Positions 1 through 9,527 of a DNA stretch of 20,279 nucleotides are shown here, piece after piece. The position numbers were made by a program, and so were the translations under genes. Under the pieces are notes generated by a model. The model had not been told where the DNA came from. It was given only the letters and a program-made list of their open reading frames with translations, and made no database searches. Origin of the DNA: Apostichopus californicus (lineage: Eukaryota; Echinodermata; Holothuroidea; Aspidochirotida; Stichopodidae); the NCBI GenBank assembly GCA_020650975.1, contig JAIPMN010005896.1, positions 1 through 20,279 of the forward strand, in the 5' to 3' direction. Positions within the stretch are counted from its first letter, which is position 1, and every line of letters starts with the position of its first letter.

Positions 1-506
1 CCAATTTCATCCTTTGAGACATATGGCAAGACACCATATCAATTTCAGGCGATTCTGAGAGGGTCGACGTGGAGGCCACTGTTGATTTGGCATGGATTGA
101 CCCATATAGTCAATGACCCTTTAAAAATAGACGTAAACAAAAAGTGCAGCCACTTTATTTTGCCTTGTTTCCGAATAGAACTTAGCAAATTGGTTTTTCA
201 TATATAACAGTATGACCTATTTGTGTCAATTTGTGAGTTCTAAAATAGTTTTTAATTTGAGTACCATATGCTAGTTGAGGAGGACTATAAGGTTATTGTT
301 TGCTCTCTTACGAAAATACAATACAGAAATCTAATCCCTGTGTTCAGAGAGCAAACTTATTCTATGACCCAAGCATGACATTTCCATAATAAATAGACAA
401 GCTAGGGTTGTTCACAGCAGGCTACATGCCTTTCCAGTGGGATCCATTGTGGTTCTTCCTGGGTGATCTTTGACTTTAAATTTTCAGTAAAATATGATTT
501 AGTCTG

Positions 507-530
507 CCCCCTGCCCCCCCTCCCCCCCCC
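507..530. repeat. C-rich homopolymer tract
   Basis: Runs of four, seven and ten C interrupted by TG and T. Prone to slippage. Confidence 0.9.
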
Positions 531-3500
531 GTATGAAGTAGAAACAGCGGGTAGTAATTGTAACTGCCTCGGCTCATGAGGCACTAATTATAACAGAGCA
601 ATTATAGAAATTTAGATAAGTTGTGCCAAATGCCAATTATTCTTTATATCCCATTATTACTTTTAAAAGGCATATAAATGTTACTGTTGAGTATCATGAA
701 AGCAGATTCTCAGGCACTTTTGATTTCTCTTTTGAAAGCATAAGTTTTGTGGATGGCATGTGTTCTTGTCAAGTGTAGCAGTACATTACCAAAAAAGGAT
801 ATTTTCTGTAGGTTTGAAACACTCAGCAGTCTGCAGCATTGAATTTTTAGTACTGGACTTGCCAAAAACAGTTAAATTTATGTTAGACTTAATTGTTGTA
901 GTAATCATAGATGCTACAAAAACCTGCAAAATTATGAACTCATGGGTCCCACCGGTTAATATATCAAGGTGATTTGGTTTAAATGCACAAGTGAGCTCAA
1001 CTTACATTACTGCTGTACTGTATATTAGGTTTATACTCTAACTCTGTGTGTCTCACCAGGGATGATGAGCTGAGTCTCATAACATTCCACAGAGGCGATG
1101 TGAAGAAGGGCATAATTTAGCGTTCAAACTTTGTGTAGCAGTCTCGAGGGTCTGAAGCTTTTGTCATATATATACAGTATTGATACTATGGCTCATGAGT
1201 ACAGAACTGCTATACATCGTTGGGCTAATTGTACCACCTTGTGTAGCCTTTTGCTACAGTATGCGATACTGGATTAAATTTTTCCCTAGGAAGGTCAACC
1301 TGTCATATTCCTATTGTCTCAAATCAGTGTACAGAGTACAAACCGTTTCAGGAATTGCTTTTCAACAAATTCAATGGAACATAATACTATACTGCAGTTC
1401 TCTATGGAAGTGTGTTTATCTTGCCAGTTATTCACCTGTTGTGGTAACTCTTGTCTTGTCACATACTTTGTGACCCTTGACATAATGTCTTTAACATATA
1501 TGTAGTTTGTCTAGAAAAAAATGTTCTCCATGGAAATGTTCTTGAAAATGTTATGAGTAGGCATTGTCTTGTGCCAGACAATTGTCACTTTGTAATGTAA
1601 TGTATATGCTAGTCCACGTCACTATAAGTGAAAACAGCAGAGCTGTAAATCTTGGTAGATATTTGTTGAGATGAAGTTGTTTATTGAAGTCACGATAAAT
1701 TTTACATGGCTTCAACGAACCGGTTCACCCACTCTACCTTATCCATTTTGATCTTCTTTTTTTCAGAGGAGCCATAAATTTGCTACTTAACAAATAAAAT
1801 ACAAAAACAGATCGGTATATTGTCTGTACGATTCTACTTGTAAATTTCAAGCAAAATGTTTTTGTTTTCAAGTTGTGCATCACATTGTACAATGTACCTC
1901 AAAAAACTTTTCATTTCGTTCCTCCAATAAATTCCCGCTAACAGAGTAAAGACATACCAGCATGTGTTGTTGTAATGCATGTATCTCGATGGGCAGGGTT
2001 TTGCTCGAATAATTAATGATCCCAGTACCATCTGCATGTGATAAGTTACTTGGATGAGGGCCAAATGAATGCAAGAAGCGCATTAAAAGAACATGGAACA
2101 TATTATGTAGTGTCAGACAGACATGTTGTGGACAGACATGCTGTAGTATTAATTAGGTATGTTGATTTACTGTGGATGTACATTGTGTATGCATCGGCAT
2201 TTATATGTGATCGTCAGCTTGAAAACATGATACCTCAACACTGACACTTCAAAGAAAAACTATATTACTTAATGCAAAATTTTTACATTTGACAAGCTCT
2301 TTAAAAAGATAACTTGAAAGTAAACTCAAGTACAAGTACATTATGAGGGTAGTCCCTGTTACTGATGTTACCTGCATCAATTTTGGGAATTATTTGCAAA
2401 ATTGGATGGAATCAGTTCATGCAAAAAATAAAAAAATAAATCTTCATGGAAGTCTTTTTAAAAGTCTGTTATCAAAATCATATGGAATTTGGTGCTTATA
2501 TCAAGATTGAACATTTAATAAGCAGTAAACATTTTGTGGTTCTGCAGTACCTGCATGATACTGGATTCAATGATTCATTGCAGGACTTAATTTACAATTG
2601 ACAGAGGTTTGGATTGAGAAACTGTAAATATTCATCCTCAAACAAGATATTCAGATCATACAGTAGCATACATGCCACACAGTAGGCCCTGTATTGTCAA
2701 CAATAGTTCTACAAAGATTATGCAATACAGGTATGATGGATGTTCTGTCCACTGTAACTTGAGAACAAGTCTACCTGGTTATCTTACCAACAAAAGAGAT
2801 AATCCTCTCGAAAGGTCACTTATCTCCTTCACTGGCTCTTTTCAAAGATGCTTTAGAATTGTCTGGCCCTTTTGGTAGATCATCTTTTTGGTAGACAAAT
2901 ACGTCCATCTCCACGACCAGAAGTAAGGGATCAATATTTAAGTTCTATTCAGTTTTCACTGCTAACTATTCAACTATATACTCACACTACGGACATACAT
3001 AGTATATGCTTGTGAGTTGAATATATATCACCCAGGTGGATCTTGTCCAACATCTAATGATAATTTCAATTGTCTTGAGGGTTTATTTCGGTAATTCGTC
3101 CATGTACAGTACTCTGCTTAGCAGTGAAATGTATGCGATACAGTAATTTGCCAGCAGTCTGCAAGAGGACTTGTAGTCTAGCCTGTCCGGATCAACTGCA
3201 TGCAAATGAGCAGGACATATTGTAATTACGTACTGTAGGAGGGTTTTGGCAACATGCCATCAGAGAGGTTACATGAAGAAAGTTACATTTTGTTATATAC
3301 AACATTGAACATATTTTTAAGTATTAACACAGAAACAACAACAATTTTTTGAAAAAATTTAAAAAAACAAAAAAAAACCTTGCAAAGGATTTGATGTATA
3401 CATGTGAAATTCCTGCAAAGATGAAGAAGAAACATGTTATTGCTTTTAGATACTTCACAAACAGTATACACTGACTGTTTCTCATTTGTTTGCTTCAATG

Positions 3501-3775
3501 GTTTTAATGGATTGACAAATAATCAAACACCATGGTAACGAATTATGACTGAACAGTTATTAATCCAATTTCAACCAACTTTTGAATATTATATATCATA
3601 GCAATGCATCATTCTATTCTGAATGAACAACTGATAACTCCCAGGCTGTAACAAAAACAAAATGTTTTCTTAAATGTACTGGTGGTCTTCTTGCCCCAAT
3701 TGTTTTCCCTGGGATATCGTAAACGATACCAAACAATAACATTGATGAGCTGCAAAAACGCTTCATAGCTTTCGT

Positions 3776-3796
3776 CTATATGCTATATGCTATATG
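3776..3796. repeat. Three tandem CTATATG units
   Basis: Perfect 7-bp tandem triplicate. Confidence 0.9.
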
Positions 3797-5301
3797 CTTT
3801 TGAAATGGATTTTGGACAAGCATGAACAAGCAGTATGTGTAACAAACATGTAATTTCATTAATCTCTTTTGGGATATCATAAATGTGGCAAAGTCTATAA
3901 TGAAAAGTGAATCCAAATCAGCTGTAGACGCTGCTGGTTCTATGAGCAAGTGTGATACGGTACAGATGCTAGAGTATGGAGTAATTAGCCAAGAGTGCCA
4001 CTAAAATGTTTGTTTTTTAATGTTGTGTGTACAGCTTTTAGTTCGTATATATATGTTTTGTATGTTTGTTTTGAGTTTTTGAGTACACATCTAAACTACT
4101 GTACTAGTCGATTCAAAGGTGTACATATCAAAGTTAATGCAGCCTGGTAAACGAATACAGTAGCACAAGGAATGGCGAAGCAGGTGTTGTTTGGTGTGTG
4201 TTCATGAAAACAAGGTAAAGCATAGAAATGGTCTTCTAATGTTGACTTTCAAGCGTTATAACGTTTTACCACTCTGTCGATATACTGTAGGTTGAATCAT
4301 ACGTAGTGCACATGTGAATATATATAAAATATATAAAACAGAATATACAGCAAAGTTTCAGGATGTATACAAAATGAAAAGTCAGCACTAGCAAATGTCA
4401 ATAGTTTGCTGTACTTAGTTATGGGGCAGTCTTGACATATCCTACCATACTTTTACAGTAGATTTACCTATAGGCTTATGAGCCTATCCTAACTTTAGGT
4501 ATAAGAAGAAAGTTGTATAACCATGAATTCAAGATGATGTGATTTGCATGAGTGCTTGCTATTAAGATAAACCAGAATTGAACATGGCGCCTTGGCGGCA
4601 AAAAATGTTCATTGCACTTTTATCGATGTGCTAGATACTATACATGTACCTGCATGTCTGGTTTTTGGACGAGCATTAATAAGCAGTATATGTTATAAGA
4701 CATGGCTGTTTTTTTTCAATCATGTTAAATTTTCACAACTCTAGTTCACATACCACCCTACTGTATATTCTCTGGGATTCACTAGTTTTTTTTTTTTTTA
4801 ATTAGTATAGTCTTGGCACAAGTACTGTACCCAAACAACAATGACATCAAAGGAACAACCTAGGAACTGCCTAAAAAAGGCCTGCCCCACAAACTTGTAA
4901 GCAAAGCTTAAGAACTTCTACATCAAGCCAATTCGGCTTGTAAAGAGGGCACCCTATTGAAACGAATAGTTTCATCGTTTTTCAAGTTTTATTCATTGGA
5001 ATCTTGCGTAAGATCCGGGCAAATCCAGTTCGGGCAGGGTCTCGAAATGTAGATCTGTTGCATCCCTAGATCGGACAAACTATTCGAACATTTCTTAAAT
5101 TCTGTCGGACTATTAAATAGGTGAAATAGCAACAATAGATTTAGATTTAGGTGATCATCATGTAAAGGTCTTGTTTCTTTTTCTATACAGTACTTGTGTA
5201 GTTCAACTACTTAGTTAAACCCCATCAAGTAACTCCATCAAGTAAGACCTTTCCTACCGATTGATTGACAATGTTCTTCCAGTGATTAAAATTTCCATTT
5301 T

Positions 5302-5714
5302 TTGTATAATAGTGTTTACACGGGTTACCCAATTACCCAGGTACCCGTCCGACAAATTGCTACCCCGTTCCTTATTTGTTACCCACAAAATCATCATACA
5401 TGTACATGCAGGTCTATCTAAATCAAGCATTAAATTTGAGAGGAAACCATGAAAAATTAAATATATAATGCACCCAACCAATGACAACCAAACTGTTGAG
5501 TTATTAGTTCCAATGACTAGTATCCATCCATCCATCCATATATGCTGGTAAAGAATGTGCTCTACCATTATAACAGTATGTAAATACAGTGCAATAAGTG
5601 TTACACAAATCATAGTGGAAATAAGATATAGGTACCCGATTACCAGACACCGGGCAATATGTCTCTTATTACTCGAGACATAAATTTATGACCCGTGTAA
5701 CCACTGATATATAA
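5302..5714. mobile_element. Candidate hAT-like MITE with terminal inverted repeats and 8-bp TSD
   Basis: The left end TAGTGTTTACACGGGT (5310-5325) and right end ACCCGTGTAACCACTG (5691-5706) are inverted repeats, 14 of 16 matching. They bound 397 bases with no transposase-like frame. The flanking 8-mers TTGTATAA (5302-5309) and ATATATAA (5707-5714) match at 6 of 8 positions, consistent with an aged 8-bp target duplication as made by hAT transposases. hAT ends commonly begin YARNG, which TAGTG/CAGTG satisfies. Subterminal GGTACCCG motifs occur near both ends. Identity is inference; the AT-rich flanks make the TSD suggestive only. Confidence 0.5.
5522..5537. repeat. ATCC tetranucleotide microsatellite
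   Basis: Four ATCC units inside the candidate MITE. A minor feature. Confidence 0.85.
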
Positions 5715-6710
5715 ATCATGCAGTATCACATTGTTTACTGAATACATTTTAGTTGGTACATAAATTTGCCAACAGACGACCTGTTGTTCACAGTGCACCC
5801 TGCCCTGCATTCTGGAATACCATCTTCTGTTGGTACAGTACATCATACATGTATACATGCCAAATTTTGTTCCATTGGTCTTGAGACATACAGTAACACA
5901 TGTACTGTATCGGTTTCCACAGTCCCGGAGTTTTATTAGTAAAACACTGACTCACTTGGATATTTCATACCACATGAATTATTGACAAGTCGTCTAGTTT
6001 GTGAACAAAATACTGTGTGTGAAAAAAAACATTTCTGACTACTGTTGGTGAGTATTTTTAGGCTTTAGCAATTGATTACAAGGTAGTTGGTACAATTTTA
6101 ACCTTGATGGAGTATTTGTAGCATAAAGTTGGAATTGGTTAAAAAACAGGTTTGAAACTTTTACGATGTACCATGCCTTTGAAGAAGTGCAATGTCAAGG
6201 TTTCAACTGCAGCAGGTAAAGGTTGTTGCTCCTAATTTAATTAATTGATATTCAGTACACACATATATATGGCAAAATGCTGGAATGTGCATTATGTCAA
6301 CAAAAAAATGCCTGTTTTTATTCACTGAGATACATACATGCAGTGGAGAAGTTCCGATTTAAGGTTATGATTTGCTATTAGCGTTTAAGTGTGGAGAGTG
6401 AAATGTGGAGTATGGAGTGAAATTTGGAGTAGAGTATGGAGTTAGAGTATGGAGTAGAGTATGGAAAGTATGGAGAGTGAAATCCAGTCACATTGATCTT
6501 GACCAGATTTATCAGGTTAACTTGGTTGTGTTATAACTGAGAGAAGGCTGTGTGTGTCTTCATTTACTGTAGGGCCTTTTTTGTCAAAACAATTGAAGTG
6601 GACTGTATCGACATGCTGTAGTCTGTAGAAGATATAATTTCTTCCTTTTAGTTAATACTATGTAACCTGAGCAGTTTTTGGAGAATTGGTGGCTAATATG
6701 TGGCAGTTAT
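5715..6710. other. Non-coding spacer between MITE and LINE
   Basis: No gene is recognised. It contains four TACAGTA/TACTGTA copies (5834, 5889, 5903, 6565) and the GAGTATGGA minisatellite. Confidence 0.6.
6391..6480. repeat. GAGTATGGA-type minisatellite
   Basis: Imperfect tandem repetition of units such as GTAGAGTATGGA and GTGAAATGTGGA over about 90 bases, with strand asymmetry (G/A-rich on +). No coding potential is seen. Confidence 0.85.
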
Positions 6711-7260
6711 ATGTAAGTAAGTAAAACTTTATTGCTCCAAATAAGGAAATTAGTGTCTCGCACATAAAAGTTCAAAACAGTACAAAAATATATGAGCAAA
6801 GGAATATAAATCAGGATATATACAGATGGAGATTAAAGAATGAGAATGATAAACAGTAAGACAAGGACAAGATAAAAGATTATTGCAAAAGCCTAGCGAC
6901 GTAAGTTGACATTGAAAAGTTTGATTGCACGGGGAGTGAAAGAGTTACGATAGCGATTAGTTCTCGTGTACGGCTGTCTCAGTCTGCCACTGCCTCTGTT
7001 AATTACATTGTCATTAAGATAACAGTGAAGGGGGTGGCAACAGTCATTCCAAACTGAATCTAGCTTTGTTTGAAGCAGTGACTGGTACACCGAGTCGACT
7101 GTATGCTGTTGACCTCCAATGACTCCCCCAGCTTTTCTAATTATGTGATCGATACGGTCCTTCTCGACTTTAGTGACATTCCCACCCCAACATATAAGAC
7201 AGTATCTCCAAACTCCGCAAATAATAGAATTATAAAACATTTGCATTATATCGGTATGTG
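6711..7260 (-). mobile_element. 5'-truncated non-LTR retrotransposon (LINE) fragment
   Basis: On the minus strand this fragment carries the last part of a LINE ORF2 (stop at 6893), a short 3' UTR, an AATAAA (complement of 6728-6733) and a TTAC microsatellite-like tail (complement of 6713-6724). That is the usual 3' end structure of LINEs that terminate in short repeats. The 5' boundary near 7260 is estimated from where protein similarity fades; 5' truncation is typical of target-primed reverse transcription. The clade cannot be assigned by eye. The C-terminal wording resembles LINE families common in fish and marine invertebrates. Confidence 0.75.
6893..7252 (-). pseudogene. LINE reverse transcriptase ORF, C-terminal remnant
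   Basis: About 119 residues remain open up to the stop at 6893. Recognisable parts are MFYNSIICGVWRYCLICWGGN (C-terminal RT thumb region), HIIRKAGGVIG, HPLHCYL and TNRYRNSFTPRAIKLFN, in the order seen at the end of many LINE RT proteins. The frame continues upstream to 7426, but residues there look unrelated and hydrophobic. The catalytic YxDD motif is absent, so the fragment cannot be active. It may also be transcribed antisense to the transporter. Confidence 0.75.
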
Positions 7261-9261
7261 TATGCAGACATACTGTATATGCCTGCACCGCCAGTACTAA
7301 AGTAAATTTGAATATATAATAACATAAATATATGCTAAAACAAATAAGGATCAAATATATACATGCTAGCATTAAAGGTTTATGGACACTTATGAACAGC
7401 AATGTCCTAATCACTCCAATAGGCATTAGAATTTAGAAATCATGGAAATAGCTGCAATTCCCATCAAAATCCATTAAAGTTTAACCTTTGGTCAATTGAC
7501 CATTTGACAGATAGTCTGTTCTTAATTCTAGTTTTATTTGTAAAATTAATATGCTAGAATTAATTCAAATGTATTCAATTAATACATGTATGCTAAATTA
7601 AATGGACTGCATGTCTTTTATCAAAATTTAAAACTTATAATATATCTCTATAAATCAATTTTATGCAAGCATGCATACAAACATGCACACACTGATTGGC
7701 CCAGAATTATAATGTCAATATTAAATCACAATTTATGTTAGCATTACAAAGAATGTAAATGTTAGCATGATTAATCTGTGACAATTGTCCACTATAGCCA
7801 ACCATAAACCTGTACGGGCCGGACCAACTAAAGTGAGGATACATCTGGTCTACAGTAGATTAATGCGAGTTTTGCTCTGTGTACAGTACTGTCATAACAG
7901 AGAGCGTACAGTCACAACAGTAGCATGCATCAATGTCCACATGTGTTAAGATTGCATATCACCAAACTAGACAGGTGCGAGGTAGACATTATCCCCTTCA
8001 GTCAATCATTGTGCCAAGATTCCCAGTGCAAATGAACTGCTTAACAGTATCTGGATGAGACGGTTTAACCTCGTGATCATGTGGAGGTGTATAAAGCCGT
8101 ACACCCCGTAGGCTTGGCATGAGACAACCGTCACTAAAGAATGCAAGTACCTGTTTGTGATGCAACCTTGTAACGGTGCTATGATAATGTAATTTCATGA
8201 CGCAGCTGTCCCGGCTTTAACGATATCATTACTCGAATCTTGAGAATGTCGGTAGTTCAGGTTCAGGTTTGACAACATGAAAGACAAAAGGATGAGTCTA
8301 CATTATTTGATATTTTATGGAGATTGTCTCTTTTGTTCCAAGCACTGTTCATTAATAAAGACCCCATGACAAGAAACAACCTGGGTGAAGTATTAGGGAG
8401 AAGAGGTCATGACCCTATAACGATGTCTGAGTTACAATGGATTGTTGGGCTGTCTTTCATATAAATACAGTAACTGTCACCAGATGTCATATATATGCTA
8501 TTCTTCAGTGTTGGATCCCATTTTCTTAAAAAAAACAAGCTTTCTTAAAACTTTGACTGGATTAAGTAAATAAAATCAAGGAAGTTTGTTGATTTTGTTT
8601 TGTTGCCTGGAGAACTTGTGATAGAGATTATAAACATCATTATTCCTGATTCATTGTTCAAATGTGTCACATATACAGTGAGGCAATGCTATACAGTAGA
8701 TATGTGACTGTGGTCATTATGTTTTCAACCTATTCCTAACCATCTGTTTTAAACATTTTTAGAATGTTAATTCCCAGAAATGTTCTCCATGCTCAATTGC
8801 TCTTTTGTGATGTCAAGTATGTTAATAGCTTGATGACGGTTTCATGATGTAAAAGCCTGATGATGTTTAGTTTGTTTACGGCCTTCTCCTTATGTACATG
8901 TTTAGTTTAGTTAGTGAACTGGGATTCTATAAAGTTGCTGGCAACAACTGATAATGGTCTAATTTATAGGAAATAAATATTTTAATCGTCCTTGAAAAAC
9001 AAGTATGTTGTTGTCTTATATAGCCTACTGTGCTGTAAACTGTGTATAAAATGTATAAATACAATTGGCTTTTCCCTATGGTACAGTAATAACAAACAAT
9101 CCTTTTCCAGCTATTTTTGCCAAAGCGATTGGATAGTGGTTACACAATTTGCAACATCATCGACAGCCTTATATACAATGGAGCAGAAGGTAAATTATTG
9201 TTTTGATTTTTCCAACATAAAATCTGACCTCTTGCTTTATTCTCTTCTTTTTCAATTCCAG
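7261..9261. other. Upstream flank of the transporter gene
   Basis: AT-rich with no recognised coding family. It should contain the promoter and perhaps a non-coding first exon. It holds six more TACAGTA/TACTGTA copies (7271, 7851, 7882, 8466, 8692, 9082), the last about 240 bases before the start codon. A TATATA-like stretch lies near 9170. Confidence 0.5.
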
Positions 9262-9322
9262 TTTGTTATTTTAATCAACAATTACAAAACCAGAATCGCA
9301 GATCATATAAAGTGACGTGAAG
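9262..9322 (+). other. SLC7A9: 5' untranslated segment of the transporter gene (proposed)
   Basis: The 61 bases before the start codon follow a strong acceptor-like site at 9261 (T/C-rich tract ending AATTCCAG). This suggests that a non-coding 5' exon may be spliced here. A donor-like AAG|GTAAAT lies at 9190, and a TATATA-like stretch at about 9170. All of this is inference from splice-site appearance; the transcription start is not visible. Confidence 0.3.
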
Positions 9323-9527
9323 ATGGGTGACATAAAAGATACTAATGATGGTTCAGAAAAAGTGACGTTGAAAAGGCAGGTCGGACTCGTAAGCTGCGTG
9401 GCCCTCATTATTGGTACTATCATTGGGTCAGGAATTTTCATCTCACCAGTGTACGTACTTCAGCACACACAGAGCGTTGGAATGAGTCTAGTGATATGGT
9501 TCCTTGGTGGTGTTCTAGCTATGATCG
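9323..9527 (+). CDS. SLC7A9: SLC7A9-like coding exon 1 (residues 1-69)
   Basis: First coding exon. It encodes a short cytosolic N-terminus of about 18 residues, rich in charged residues, then TM1 with [11 protein letters not shown] and the start of TM2 ([15 protein letters not shown]). The exon ends after the first base of codon 69 at the donor G|GTAAGT. Translation simply continuing into the intron reaches a stop near 9640, but family similarity stops exactly at the donor. The upstream in-frame stop at 9308-9310 makes ATG 9323 the first possible start in this exon; a GTG at 9317 is not a credible eukaryotic start. Confidence 0.93.

Larger units (their letters stand above)
1..5301. other. Apparently non-coding region with dense TACAGTA motifs
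   Basis: AT-rich sequence with only short chance reading frames and no recognised protein family, RNA gene or long element. A possible SH3-like peptide at 1061-1120 is discussed in the findings. The stretch has 14 of the 26 TACAGTA/TACTGTA copies found in the window. An inverted pair, CGAATAGTTT at 4963 and AAACTATTCG at 5077, lies near its right end. Confidence 0.6.

Noticed and set aside
1-204. Open frame of 67 codons from the window edge on the + strand
   Set aside because: No recognisable domain, and no donor site in a convincing position; it could be a partial exon but nothing supports that.
2038-2878. Several 60-70-codon frames in the upstream region
   Set aside because: Lengths expected by chance, with no domain or splice support.
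5254-5613. 119-codon minus-strand open frame
   Set aside because: It spans the ATCC microsatellite and most of the candidate MITE; the translation is low-complexity and unlike any domain I know.
8366-8464. Short + strand frame starting MTRNNLGEVLGRRG
   Set aside because: Only 32 codons, unrecognised, with no splice signals linking it to the transporter.
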